A stretch of 64,000 bases of DNA from Morinoia aosen (Eukaryota; Arthropoda; Malacostraca; Amphipoda; Talitridae). Positions 10,213-23,738 of the stretch are shown piece after piece (positions within the stretch are counted from its first letter, which is position 1; every line of letters begins with the position of its first letter). The translations under genes and the position numbers were made by a program. The notes under the pieces were generated by a model. The model did no database searches. It saw nothing but the letters and a program-made list of their open reading frames with translations, and had not been told where the DNA came from. The stretch spans positions 7,251,177 through 7,315,176 of the forward strand of contig CM059559.1 of assembly GCA_030386875.1 (NCBI GenBank), given 5' to 3'.

Positions 10213-13200
10213 TCACTATTACTTTACTATACTCTCATGACTATTACTGACGTTCATTACTGTACTACACTCGCATGACAATCATTGACTTTCATTACTG
10301 TACTACACTCACATGACTATCATTGACTTTCAATACTGTACTACACTCGCATGACTATCATTGACTTTCATTACTGTATCATACTCTCATGACTATCATT
10401 GACTTTCATTACTGTATCATACTCACATGACTATCATTGACTTTCATTACTGTACTACACTCACATGACTATCATTGACTTTCATTACTGTACTACACTC
10501 GCATGACTATCATTGACTTTCATTACTGTATCATACTCACATGACTATCATTGACTATCATTACTGTACTACACTCACATGACTATCATTGACTTTCATT
10601 ACTGTACTACACTCGCATGACTATCATTGACTTTCATTACTGTATCATACTCACATGACTATCATTGACTATCATTACTGTATCATACTCTCATGACTAT
10701 CATTGACTTTCATTACTGTATCATACTCACATGACTATCATTGACTTTCATTACTGTACTACACTCACATGACTATCAGTGACTTTCATTACTGTACTAC
10801 ACTCGCATGAGTATCATTGACTTTCATTACTGTATCATACTCACATGACTATCATTGACTACCATTACTGTATCATACTCTCATGACTATCATTGACTTT
10901 CATTACTGTATCATACTCACATGACTATCATTGACTTTAATTACTGTATCATACTCTCATGACTATCATTGACTTTCATTACTGTATCATACTCACATGA
11001 CTATCATTGACTTTCATTACTGTACTACACTCACATGACTATCATTGACTTTCATTACTGTACTACACTCGCATGACTATCATTGACTTTCATTACTGTA
11101 CTACACTCACATGACTATCATTGACTTTCATCACTGTACTACACTCGCATGACTATCATTGACTTTCATTACTGTATCATACTCACATGACTATCATTGA
11201 CTATCATTACTGTATCATACTCTCATGACTATCATTGACTTTCATTACTGCATCATACTCACATGCTTATCATTTACTTTCATTACTGTACTACACTCGC
11301 ATGACTATCATTGACTTTCATTACAGTACTACACTCACATGACTATCATTGACTTTCATTACTGTACTACACTCGCATGACTATCATTGACTTTCATTAC
11401 TGTATCATACTCACATGACTATCATTGACTATCATGACTGTATCATACTCTCATGACTATCATTGACTTTCATTACTGTATCATACTCACATGACTATCA
11501 TTGACTTTCATTACTGTACTACACTCGCATGACTATCATTGACTTTCATTACTGTACTACACTCGCATGACTATCATTGACTTTCACTACTGTATCATAC
11601 TCACATGACTATCATTGCTATCATTGACTATCATTACTGTATCATACTCTCATGACTATCATTGACTTTCATTACTGTATCATACTCACATGACTATCAT
11701 TGACTTTCATTACTGTACTACACTCGCATGACTATCATTGACTTTCATTCATTACTGTACTACACTCACATGACTATCATTAACTTTCATTACTGTACTA
11801 CACTCGCATGACTATCATTGACTTTCATTACTGTACTACACTCGCATGACTATCATTGACTTTCATTACTGTACTACACTCGCATGACTATCATTGACTT
11901 TCATTACTGTACTACACTCGCATGACTATCATTGACTTTCATTACTGTACTACACTCGCATGACTATCATTGACTTTCATTACTGTACTACACTCGCATG
12001 ACTATCATTGACTTTCATTACTGTACTACACTCGCATGACTATCATTGACTTTAATTACTGTACTACACTCACATGACTATCATTGACTTTCATTACTGT
12101 ACTACACTCAAATGACTATCATTGACTTTCATTACTGTACTACACTCGCATGACTATCATTGACTTTCATTACTGTACTACACTCGCATGACTATCATTG
12201 ACTTTCATTACTGTACTACACTCGCATGACTATCATTGACTTTCATTACTGTACTACACTCGCATGACTATCATTGACTTTAATTACTGTACTACACTCA
12301 CATGACTATCATTGACTTTCATTACTGTACTACACTCGCATGACTATCATTGACTTTCATTACTGTATCATACTCACATGACTGTCATTGATTTTCATTA
12401 CTGTACTACACTCACATGACTATCATTGACTTTCATTACTGTACTACACTCGCATGACTATCATTGACTTTCATTACTGTACTACACTCGCATGATTATC
12501 ATTGACTTTCATTACTGTACTACACTCACAAGACTATCATTGACTTTCATTACTGTACTACACTCGCATGACTATCATTGACTTTCATTACTGTATCATA
12601 CTCACATGACTATCATTGACTTTCATTACTCTACTATACTCACATGACTATCATTGACTTTCATTACTGTACTACACTCGCATGACTATCATTGACTTTC
12701 ATTACTGTACTACACTCGCATGACTATCATTGACTTTCATTACTGTACTACACTCACATGACTATCATTGACTTTCATCATTGTACTACACTCGCATGAC
12801 TATCATTGACTTTCATTACTGTATCATACTCACATGACTATCATTGACTATCATTACTGTATCATACTCTCATGACAATCATTGACTTTCATTACTGTAT
12901 CATACTCACATGACTATCATTGACTTTCATTACTGTACTACACTCGCATGACTATCATTGACTTTCATTACTGTACTACACTCACATGACTATCATTGAC
13001 TTTCATTACTGTACTACACTCGCAGGACTATCATTGACTTTCATTACTGTACTACACTCGCATGACTATCATTGACTATCATTACTGTATCATACTCACA
13101 TGGCTATCATTGACTTTCATTACTGTACTACACTCGCATGACTATCATTGACTTTCATTACTGTATCATACTCACATGACTATCATTGACTTTCGTTACT

Positions 13201-13715
13201 GTACTACACTAACATGACTATCTTTGACTATCATTACTGTACTTCACTAAAATGACTATCATTGACTTTCATTACTGTACTACACTCACATGACTATCAT
13301 TGACTTTCATTACTGTACTACACTCACATGACTATCATTGACTTTCATTACTGTACTACACTCGCATGACTATCATTGACTTTCATTACTGTACTACACT
13401 CACATGACTATCATTGACTTTCATTACTGTACTACACTCGCATGACTATCATTGACTTTAATTACTGTACTACACTCACATGACCATCATTGACTTTCAT
13501 TACTGTATCATACTCACACTATCATTGACTTTCATTACTGTACTACACTCACATGATTATCATTGACTTTCATTACTGTACTACACTCGCATGACTATCA
13601 TTGACTTTCGTTACTGTACTACACTCGCATGACTATCATTGACTTTCATTACTGTACTACACTCGCATGACTATCATTGACTTTCATTACTGTACTACAC
13701 TCGCATGACTATCAT
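10213..13715. repeat. Large 38-bp satellite-like array, about 92 copies
   Basis: Monomer period is exactly 38 bp (for example ACTTTCATTA at 11821 and 11859). Constant part: ACTATCATTGACTTTCATTA. Variable part distinguishes four monomer types: CTACACTCGC (A), CTACACTCAC (B), TCATACTCAC (C) and TCATACTCTC (D). A linked TTTC/TATC change follows many C units. The first half shows an approximate five-monomer order B-A-C-D-C; from about 11780 a long homogeneous run of A occurs, then mixed types return. The first unit at 10213 is decayed; the right edge at 13715 is abrupt. This is the largest feature in the window. No ORF of note. Confidence 0.98.
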
Positions 13716-14384
13716 CAAAGAAAACCGCAGAAAATATCGTCTCAAAACTATATTTTTCAGCGTGAATTACGTGCAAAATAAAACTTTCTTTCAGAGCTAC
13801 CAACTGACATGAGTATATACGGCTATGTATGTGGCATGTGTGCATATTTGTTTATGTACAAGAACAGTTATACATCCATGTATTAGAAATGCTTCTGAAT
13901 GGAAACATTGACTAGACTGTCAAAATGAATTTCTTTTCAGTTTTATATTAACATATCATATCTAATATGCTCAAATAATTCTACTCTAAGGACGTGAGAA
14001 TACCAAGTAATAAATAATGTTACTTCAAAATTCCTTTAAACTTCGATGCATATTTGTCCTACAGTCGTAAAATTGTAGTCTGATAGATATTAAATATATT
14101 TTCATGTCTTGTGGCAATGTAGATACCTGTGGTGAATAAATCTTTCAAACCATTAAAATTTTTCGACGTTGCCATCTTCTGTATCGGGTACTATATAGAA
14201 AATGGTAGAGCAGTGAGGAAGAATTGAGTTTCATTCTAAGCGTCGATCGACATCCTTTGTTCATAAGACATCTGTGGTAACGTTTACGCTTAATTGTTCT
14301 TAATATATCAAGAAGTTAATAGATTAAATTGAAATGGATATGATCTTTTTCAGAGCGTAGGTGGACATCAGCTCAAGGAGAAGC
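13716..14384. other. Unrecognised AT-rich stretch
   Basis: Single-copy-looking DNA between two arrays. No recognisable coding, RNA or element signature. Confidence 0.5.
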
Positions 14385-14575
14385 GAACAATACAAATTAA
14401 AAATATGTTCCTTTTTTCTCGAACTCTTGTATCATATTTACACCGTGCTCTTCAGTCAGAGAAAATATCGTCCGTTTTGCTCGAACTCTTGCATCATATC
14501 AACGACGTGCTTTTCAGTCAGTAAAAATATGCTATGTTTTTGCTCGAGCTTTTGTATCATCTTTATCCCGTGCAG
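14385..14575. repeat. 62-63-bp repeat, three copies
   Basis: CTCGAACTCTTGTATCAT recurs at about 14419, 14481 and (as CTCGAGCTTTTGTATCAT) 14544, with GTGCTNTTCAGTCAG between. The plus-strand frame 14361-14579 is this repeat. Confidence 0.88.
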
Positions 14576-15419
14576 TTAAGTTGGTAAAACGCGACTCTAC
14601 AAGTGCTGCTCCACAAAATTGACAACTAGGATAACTGAAGTGTACATCAGGTCTCATGTGACAGTAAAATTATTAAATTTTCATCAAAAACACCCATCAC
14701 ATCCATCAGCGAAAAACACCCATCAGCAAAAAGTTGAAAAATAATGTTGTTTTTTCCAGACATTGAGCACTGAAAGGAAGGCCGATTCCTGTATTCCAAA
14801 GTATGCTTCATCGTCAAAATTACCTCGAGATTACACGACCTTTGGGAAAAATCATCGATAAAAATTACTTATCGACCTCTAAAGTGGTATTGAAAATTGC
14901 ATTTCGGAAAAACAAGACAAATTCGAAACAAATATTCGTTCTCATAAAGGTTTGTTGTTGATACTATGATACAGTAGCCTCAGTCCCCGAGTGCGATATG
15001 ATGCTGTGTTCAGTAATTTCATGCTCATTTCCGAAATACATGTTCAGAAATTTTAAAATCATTGCATTATTTTACAAGCGGACTCCATTTTAAATTATGA
15101 GTTTTGTGATAACTGATCACAGTCAGTGTCAAAATTCTAGAGTACACAGAACTGAACTATTGTACCTCGCGGGAAAGAAAATAGCACGCACATAGACAAA
15201 TTTTGACATCATTGCAATAAAGGGACTCTATTTTAAAAAGGTGTTGTACAACACCAGAACACTGCACTGTTAAAATTCTAAGGCAAAACTGAACTATTTC
15301 ATCTCGTATAGGGAACAGCAAATGACATTCACTGCTTATTGAAATACATAAAACTTTCTTTTCCCTCAGGCAACATAGAAACTGTCAAATCGGTCAAGAT
15401 ATTGGAATATCCAATGAGA
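14576..15419. other. Unrecognised stretch
   Basis: Contains a minor direct repeat (CACCCATCA..AAAAA) near 14685-14735. No gene recognised. Confidence 0.45.
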
Positions 15420-15580
15420 ATTTTTGGGATTTACCATGGGATTTATTTTGAGATTTACTTTAATTTTATTTTGAGATTCATTTGAGCTTTATTTTGAGAT
15501 TCATTTGGGATTTATTTGGGCATTTACCATAGGATTTATTTCGAGATTTATTTGGACTTATTTTGGGATTTATCACGTCG
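15420..15580. repeat. Degenerate T-rich repeat of about 15-17 bp
   Basis: Units of the form TTTATTTTGAGATTCA or TTTATTTGGGATTTA, about nine copies. The minus-strand frame 15478-15696 runs through it. Confidence 0.8.
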
Positions 15581-16164
15581 CTCGCTGCACTTGCGTAAAA
15601 TTTTATCAGGATTTCCGTGTTATTTGGTAATGACTTATTAGCGCGCAACAGAGTAGAGAGGATGTTGAGTAAACATTGAGTTGTGTACAGCGGCATGCAC
15701 CGGATATTTCGCAGTGGAGCACAAGAAAAAATCTAAAGTTAATATTGAAATTTAGATTCTGTATTGAATCTTCGATATGCCGCATTTTCCAGCTATCTTC
15801 TTCACAAACCATGACTCAACAGGTTCTACAAATTTAAAGAAATTCCCAAGTTAGTTGTCTCCTTTTTGTCAAAGCGAAACACACGTAGTCGTTTCACAAA
15901 TTCTTTCACCATATGCTCTTCTTTTGTATGCGATTCAAAACCTTTTGCGTTAAACCGATCTCGTTTCCCTCTTTTCAGCTACCGCGAAGATTGGGAAAAA
16001 TCTCGGGATGTCCACCAATTTCAACCACCAATTTCAATTTACGGACACCTTCTTCACCTTAAATACATGTATTTATTAAATTGCCAGCTGGCGGACTTTT
16101 TTAATTATATAGAAATTCCATAATAAACAGCCGCTTTATGTCGCCTGCTATGACTAAAGTATTA
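15581..16164. other. Unrecognised stretch
   Basis: Plus frame 15866-16123 and minus frame 15606-15812 show no recognisable domain. A TA microsatellite begins just downstream (about 16195-16211). Confidence 0.45.
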
Positions 16165-16560
16165 ATAAATTACAATAATAACCAAGGTTATAATATAATA
16201 TATATATATATTTGCATTTATTATAAGTACAATTGTAATATGTACAGTACATAGTTAGTTTAAAGGCTGCGTCACATTGCAAAGTGTCGTCCCAGAGGGA
16301 AGAGAAGGAACCATTTAGTTCCGGCGAAGGGACAGGAAAAGACTTAGCAGGCACCAATGAAAACGGGATTCTATGCAAAAGATGTCTTCCTACGCCCTGC
16401 ACGTAAAATCAGCTAGTGTGTAGAGAAGAGGAAGAAAAGACGAAGTGACACGGAAAGAGAGACGCACCCATTTAAAGTTACTAAGTAAACGCAAGAAAAA
16501 ACTTCCGAAGGCCTATCTATAGCTGAGGTGACCTAACAAGTTCCCCCCTGGGGGCGCCAG
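16165..16560 (-). mobile_element. Possible LTR fragment, minus strand
   Basis: On the minus strand a purine-rich run AGGGGGGAAC (ending near 16541) is followed directly by TGTTAGGTCACC, as a polypurine tract followed by an LTR start would be. A GC-richer segment and an AATAAA (near 16215) follow in the expected order for U3-R. The reverse view also offers TGGCGCC, a common primer-binding-site core, at about 16554-16560. No second LTR, no gag-pol remnant and no target duplication was found. This rests on motif order only and could be coincidence. Confidence 0.2.
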
Positions 16561-17519
16561 TTCCCGTAACGTAAGATAAAAAAAACCGTAATTCTATCGG
16601 TAATCTATTTACGTTTAAATTAACAATTTACTTGGTATACCTATATATTTATAAGCTATCCTATGTCCCCTGAGCGGGTCGGTTAACGGATGCTTGATTG
16701 TTTTGACCTTTTCAAGTCGTTCATTTTGTAGAAATACCACATGCAAAATTCATAGTTGTTGTCGTCTCATGTACATAATATGAGGAATTCGGTAAGATTG
16801 TTCAACGAAATTTCTTAAAGAAATAATTGTACAATTTATTTTATTGTGTGATCATTCCTATCATACATTGTGATCATAAAATGAAATGTCATATGCGATG
16901 GTTAACCCATTTTTTCTAGGGTTGATATTTATAGATAAGCGTTCAATAGGGACTTAAAATTTTGAGTACAATCTCCTTGTCTACTAATCAATGAATTTAG
17001 CATTAATGATTAAAATAACAGTTAACTTGGTTTCAAGAAATTTTGTCTTGATAACCAAGAATTTCGGAGTGCCCACGACCTGGGTATTCTGAATGCACTT
17101 GTGATCAGGGGAAAGTGCCTCAGTGTCTGTCGGACTGTCATGACAAGAGGGTGTGTAGATGTTGTAAGCTTGTCGCTCTGCAGTGGCGGCTCTGGAAAGC
17201 CGTCCGAATGATAACCGCGTTCTAAGTTAAATAAAAACATTGGTGAAATTTACAGTGTATAAAAACGTTTTGAGTGTTAAATAAAGGATTGCTTTACTTA
17301 CAGTTTTCGGTGTGACCCTAATTTATACTCACGAAATTTTTGACACAGGACCGGCTCAGTATTGTGATATTTGTTTAAATAAATTTTTTAGTGACAATGT
17401 CTGTTTGGATTTTTTACTGTTGCATTTATACATCGAAAAGACGTTTAAAAAGTTTAACTTTGTCAGAAAATAATTTTTTTTGCCTGTGCCCAAGAGGTGT
17501 TGAGCGAAGCACCCCATCT
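16561..17519. other. Unrecognised stretch
   Basis: A minus frame at 17022-17240 (72 codons) is the most GC-rich part but has no recognised family. A TATA-like TATAAAAACG lies at about 17258. Nothing else supported. Confidence 0.45.
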
Positions 17520-17715
17520 ATGTGCGTAAATCAAAACACGCTATCAAAACTCAACAAAAAGTTTTGTCGTATTGTCTTACGTAAAAATACTATGTGCGTA
17601 CATAAAACTTACTATAACATATCATCAAAGCTCAACAAAAAATACTGTCGCATATGTACGTAAAAATACTTTGTGGGTAAACAAAACTTACTATTACATA
17701 CTATCAAAGTTCACT
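17520..17715. repeat. Short diverged repeat, three copies of about 60-70 bp
   Basis: Shared words: ACGTAAAAATACT, AAACTTACTAT and ATCAAAGCTCAACAAAAA. Two adjacent frames (17391-17663, 17572-17787) run across it. Confidence 0.75.
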
Positions 17716-18122
17716 ACGGGTCTGACATCACGCGGTGAAGACACCCAAAAGTTGCGTGTTTCTGTTAAGAGCATTTTTTCTCAGTGAATTTTTCCGCGTA
17801 AAGTTAAGACAAAAGTTTAATTTTTCAAAATACCGGTCTACAGATATATAAGTCAGCAATACATGCACATAACTTTCGGCGCACGTGTACGTGCTCAAAT
17901 ATTCCGTTATGTGGTGAACAAAAACATTTCAGGAAATGTTTCATCAATGCGGCCCTCAATAAACACGAGGTCAGGATCAGTGGCGCAATTTTTTATCCTA
18001 TGAGGAATGTCACGCAAATGTTGTGTGGTGTCAGGGTGTGGCTGTGGGCGTAAAGTTAATGCATTGCGCAGGCTGTAACTTTGAAACCTTTATCAATTGA
18101 TCTATTTCTTGTTTTACAGTTT

Positions 18123-18468
18123 TACCAACCACTGTCATTACAACCACCGTAGCCACAACCACCGTAATTACAACCACCGTCACCACAACCACCGTCACCA
18201 CAACCACCGTCACCACAACCACCGTCACCACAACCACCGTCACCACAACCACCGTCACCACAACCACCGTCACCACAACCACCGTCACCACAACCACCGT
18301 CACCACAACCACCGTCACCACAACCACCGTCACCACAACCACCGTCACCACAACCACCGTCACCACAACCACCGTCACCACAACCACCGTCACCACAACC
18401 ACCGTCACCACAACCACCGTCACCACAACCACCGTCACCACAACCACCGTCACCACAACCACCGTCAA
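18123..18468. repeat. 15-bp minisatellite, about 22-23 copies, nearly perfect
   Basis: Unit CACAACCACCGTCAC (15 bp). Only the first three or four units vary; from about 18170 on they are identical, which indicates very recent expansion. A multiple of three, so all frames give pure pentapeptide repeats: HHNHR on plus, TVVVV and CGDGG on minus. The three long frames here (18031-18468, 18097-18504, 18122-18508) cannot all be coding and none has a convincing context. Confidence 0.97.
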
Positions 18469-18508
18469 CGGTACATTTGTGGCGCATGTGAAGGTGAAAT
18501 TTAGACAA

Positions 18509-21500
18509 ATTATTTTATTTTATGAAAAATGAATTTTCAAATCCACCCGTACACTATAGGGTTGACCTGAATTACATTAAGTTAAAATTAAATATATTTT
18601 CAAATATTTTTTAAATAGGCGTACAATGTTCCTCAGATTAAAGTTTCAGACAACACATATTAATTGATGTGTATAATTCTGCTTCATTGCTTTTCACAAC
18701 TTTAGAATAGTTTAATTAAAGGATTGTAAATCTAGTCGACATGTGTCGTTTCGGATTTTGAATTTCACAATTCGAAAGTGTTTTTAATTTGAACTACAAA
18801 ACACAAACGCACGAGGATGTCATTATGATAGGTTAAATTTTCATACGAAATATCCACAGGAAAAACAAAATCATGAATAAAAGTTTTTATATTTCACTTT
18901 CAAATTGATTTACAAATGATTTCCGATATTAGCAAGGTTATTCTTGATTAACACTAATTTCAGTTATTAGTTGATTTATTTTCGAAGGTATAGCTGTCCA
19001 TATTTCAAAGATCAACTGTTGCCTAACTCTAATGAGAGGGAAATGAAAAGTATTATGTTAATTATCCAGAATATAGAACGCACCCCCAAGAATAACATTC
19101 TAAGTTCATGGTGTATATTTTATAACAATTCGGTTTAATCAAGTTCAAAGTGTAACTAGATTTAAACTTAATGTGCATTTCAATTGTACAGTAAATGTAC
19201 ACCCTAACTACAACGCTACCAAAAAGCGCAATGATTTCGTTAAGATTCATGCTTCAATTGGGGAAATAATTTGTTCTATTCATAATGTGGTGTTTCATAT
19301 AAAATAACTATTTCTATTTCTTGCTAAGAAATTCTTAATTTGATAGGCTCTCAACGCTGTAATAACTGTGGCAACTAAATAATTAATGCATCTTCGATTT
19401 TTAAAATAAGAGAAAAAGTCTCGAGGGTCAAATATCGAGAAAAATTAATTTACGGATTCAATAGTTTAATCACTGATTAATATTGATCAACTATATAGTC
19501 CAACCATTCCTGCTGTATTTTTCAGTTTTCAAACGATTTCTTTAAAAACGTGATCTTTCTCTTTTTAGTTCTTCCATTATTGCTATGAGATAAATTTTGA
19601 GACAATCTCAAACAACATGAATGAATTGAATTTCACAAACAGAAGTTTACAGTCATTATGTAGCATTCAGGTATCCAGTTTACAAGAGGAACTTGGGCCG
19701 GAATGTCAAGCCAACGAGCACCAACCTCCGTATATGTAATTATGCAGAGAGGGGGACATTGCGCACAAATAAATTACCTCAGTGGGAAAACTTTTAAAAT
19801 AGTGGTAGGTGAGAATGAACCTTTTTTGACAAATAGCTACGCATATTGAAAGCTTTAGAAGAATTTTGTTGCTTATTGTGGTGTCCTCATTGACTCGGAG
19901 AGCATTAATCGAAACCTTTAATAGCATGTAATATTTCATCACTCCACGTAGCAGCGCGCACTCATTCTACGTATTCATTTCTAACGTTAAATGTTATTAT
20001 TTGTAAGGCACTTTCTTGTGCGCATTATGATCATTCATTGCCATGCATTGCGGGGGGTCTAAAATGAAAGTATGCTCACAGCTACTGCATGAAGGTTAGG
20101 GCTGGCGTAAACCTTCCTATATATAACAGGTGAAGGAATCATTGATTTTAGTATATGCTGAGAATTTTTATTCAATCTAACTCCATTTTTACGTTTTCAC
20201 TAGAATTTATGAATGCACAAGTTGACTTTGAATTGCTTTTTTCCTCATAGTCTCGTGAAGTTTAAAAAAAAACATTCAACATTTATATTCCGCTTTGACA
20301 GCATATCTTGATTGTGCATCTCATATACGTACTGTACATTTAAGTTTGCATTTTCAAGCGCTTTCCTGTAGCTTACGAACTTTTCTAAAGAACCTGAGAC
20401 ATTTCAGCACACCAACGCTTTCTTTTGATGAGTGTTGTTTGACAGAGGGTCATCCGTTGCTCTCATAACAACACACAATTTTTTGGTTGCTTGGCTTTTA
20501 AGTGCGTCTGTGACGCTCTTAAGGATGCTTAATGACCGTCTCTATGATACGAGTTTCACCAGTGCACAAGTACAAGAATATTTCAACCGCAGGTACTATT
20601 AGGATGGATATATTTGTTTTTCATTCACATTTGGAGGATTTATTAAAGGAAAATATCAAGTTCCGTTATTTTTGACGGGCCGCTTAAACTATGTAGTGGT
20701 TGTATAGTTCACCTCAAACACGGGGAGTTACAGAGGTCTGGGTGGGTCCAACATATTTTCACGAACTTTAATTTGTCGGGTTAGGGCGTTAAATATTCTC
20801 TTTAATATGAAAATATATTGAACTTGGGTGACAGATTAAAAAAAAGGCTGTTACTGATTCACAGTTTATGATCAACATGTGGATAACGAATCAATATTTG
20901 TATCGATTGACGAACGTAAAGAACGTAAGAAAACGTAAGAAACGTAAAGACGAACCTAAAGAAAATATTCAAGTGAGTTATGAAGGGAATGCTTCGCATA
21001 TCTTCAACGCATAAATGTACGTGTTTATGACACTTATCCGTCTTATTGAACAGCTAAGTAATGTTATCCAAGCCTACACTGGAGTGCGATCGATCCTATC
21101 ATTGCAAAGTAAACGATTCGACAAGGAAGATCCGAGAAGAAGGTAAATATCCCGTAAAATGTAAACCATAAATGTAAATGGAAAGGGAAGAAAAATATAA
21201 ATTCATCCTTGCTGCAAAAACCTGTTGCGCAAGATTTCATCTACTGATAAATGCTTAATTGTGAGCAATGCATGGACGACGGAAGATAGAACAGCCGGTT
21301 GCGCGCTGGGCCTCAAAACTGGTTCTTGTCGGTAGCGTGTAGTGCGTCGATGCAAGGTGAAGGAATAACAAAAAAGTTTACTGGTTTCTAACTTGTTTTG
21401 ACCGACGAAATTGGTGAGCTCGTTCATTTTTGGCAGATCTAGAAGTTTCTGTACTGTAGTTAGTGTCACAACAGAGCAGCTTTAAGTTTTTGAATGAGTT

Positions 21501-23297
21501 CGTTCTGAAATGCGGCGAAAAGTTAGAGAACGCTAGCGAAAAACGTTCCACCGCACTAATGAATTTGTTATTCTTGATTTAATCCTCTACCAGCCATGAT
21601 CTAATCAAAAAATCAACTATTTAAAACAGATACAATTTTGCGTGTATTAAAGTCTCCAATCACATAGGTTCAAATCCACCGTTCAATACGTGCTTTATCA
21701 TACTTGTGTGAGATCCGAAATCAAAGAGATTTTCGTCATACATTAAAAAAAACTTCCTTTGCGTGTTGTGAGAGTCTCATATCGTGTAAATTTGGATTGA
21801 TTCCATAAGACAGTAAGAATCACCTGCTTTTTGCTGTTCTGATTTGTTTATTGATCCATGACTTTCGTAAGAAAGGATAATGGAATGTTTTATGGTTAGA
21901 GACCTTCAAGTTTGACTGAGCTAAATTATCACAGGAACTTGACAACGATATACAACTCATCACATTTCAAAACAATCTTTATCAACTTAGGATTTTTTTT
22001 TTATTCTGTAACATCCCATCATCGCACGAAAGCTGTGCTTATAGAAGCCTAAACTGAAACTTTATATGCTTCGAAAGACAAGAAGCCATGCAAGTAACTA
22101 ATATGAGTACTTCCTTCACCCTCAATTATACCAGATAAACCGTAAATTTTACCCTATGTAAAAATTTCAAACGACATACGTGCATAGAATTCGGTGGCTT
22201 CGGTGACATAGCTTCCATTCTTCAGGTTTTGCGAGCTGATTGTGTACTTTCTGTGTACTGTTTTAAAACAACCCTTCTCGTAATTTGAATCCAACGTATC
22301 GATCTTATCTGTGCGTTGGTATGCTGGCGATGCCATCGTTCATTCCAGCAAGGAAAGCATCGCTCGCCGGACTGCATTTGTTCAGTGGTATGATTGCGAT
22401 GATTGCCCCTCGATGTATGCACCCAGCCATGAATAACTGAACACAACCAAAAATAATTGTCGCCCTTAGGCAGAACTTGATTGAAGCCTGATTGACGAAC
22501 TCCAATGGAATTGATTGAAATGGGATTGATGAACTCCAATGGAAGAAATTGACCACTCACTGTGATTGACGAGTTGGTAAATGCGGTTTAAAAATGCAAA
22601 GGTTCAGGATTATTAGTTTAATTGTTACTGATGCGATTAGAAATCTCCCTCATGAGGTGGCTGTCAAGGTTTATGTTTAGACCAAGTAAGGCTTATGGCT
22701 GAGCTTTAGGTAAGTTTAGAATACGTGAGGTTGCGCACGGTTCTATATAGGGGAAGGATATCAAGTAAAAAATAAGTCACCTCGATTGGAAAGTATAAAA
22801 TGGGATCGGTTATCCGAACGCAAGATCATGATAATCATAATTTTTTATAATATTCAAAGCTGAGCACCGTTTCCGCCAGTTGAAGCAATAATCACGGTGA
22901 AATTAGATGTTAATATTGATGTTAATATTCCAGTGGTGCCACAAGTGCGTTAAATTTGTGTGCCTCGACTTGCACAGCCCGCTACGCTGACAAAAAACGC
23001 ACGTCTTGCAAGCGTTATGACTTCTACTTCGCAGCTGCGCAGTGCGATTCGAATCTTCTTTTTGAGAGCAAGTAAATGGCTGATCGATTTTTGGCACACG
23101 TTTATGAACCCGAGTAATTACCACGAATGAAAACCAGGAAGTTTTCAAACTACAGACCACGAAGCACTTGTAACAGAGCCCATTAAATGCCACAGCTTTA
23201 AGCATTCTTCTTCCACAAATGCTTTCAAGGGAATGAAAGCTGTGTTGCTTTCAACTGAAAATATGAAGCGCTGTTTTCGAAGTATTATCAACTGCAT
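18509..23297. other. Long unrecognised AT-rich stretch, no arrays
   Basis: About 4.8 kb, the longest array-free interval in the first half of the window. No recognisable exon, RNA or element. A small run of GAACGTAA-type repeats occurs at about 20905-20960 and a local repeat (GAACTCCAATGGAA) at about 22495-22545. Short minus frames at 22222-22560 and 22903-23205 (cysteine-rich, 100 codons) match no family I know. Confidence 0.45.
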
Positions 23298-23738
23298 TTC
23301 AATTCTCGCACCTCCAATGATAGCACGCAATGATAACTCATTCCAATACTCGCTCCTCCAATGATAGCACGCAATGATAACTCATTCCAATACTCGCTCC
23401 TCCAATGATAGCACGCAATGATAACTCATTCCAATACTCGCACTTTCAATGATAGCATGCAATGATAACTCATTCCAATACTCGCTCCTCCAATGATAGC
23501 ACGCAATGATAACTCATTGCAATTCTCGCACCTCCAATGATAGCACGCAATGATAACTCATTCCAATACTCGCTCCTCCAATGATAGCACGCAATGATAA
23601 CTCATTCCAATACTCGCACTTTCAATGATAGCACGCAATGATAACTCATTCCAATACTCGCTCCTCCAATGATAGCACGCAATGATAACTCATTCCAATA
23701 CTCGCACTTTCAATGATAGCACGCAATGATAACTCATA
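23298..23738. repeat. 44-bp minisatellite, 10 copies
   Basis: Unit contains AATGATAGCACGCAATGATA and ACTCATTCCAATACTCGC. Variable spot: CTCCTCC, CACCTCC or CACTTTC before AATGATAGC; the alternation of these three gives a loose higher-order pattern. Within the unit, AATGATAGC and AATGATAAC form a half-unit echo, suggesting the 44-mer arose from a shorter dimer. Confidence 0.96.

Noticed and set aside
16541-16575. Complete LTR retrotransposon
   Set aside because: Polypurine-like and primer-site-like motifs are present but no second LTR or coding relic was found, so only a low-confidence fragment is listed.
18031-18508. Three overlapping frames of 128-145 codons encoding pentapeptide repeats
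   Set aside because: All are readings of the 15-bp array on both strands; mutually exclusive and without context.
22903-23205. 100-codon cysteine-rich minus frame
   Set aside because: Cysteine spacing fits no family I know, and its 3' end is low-complexity (repeated NI).
23298-23738. Regular repeats that could be mistaken for a CRISPR array
   Set aside because: Units are contiguous with no unique spacers; same for all other arrays here. Eukaryotic minisatellites.
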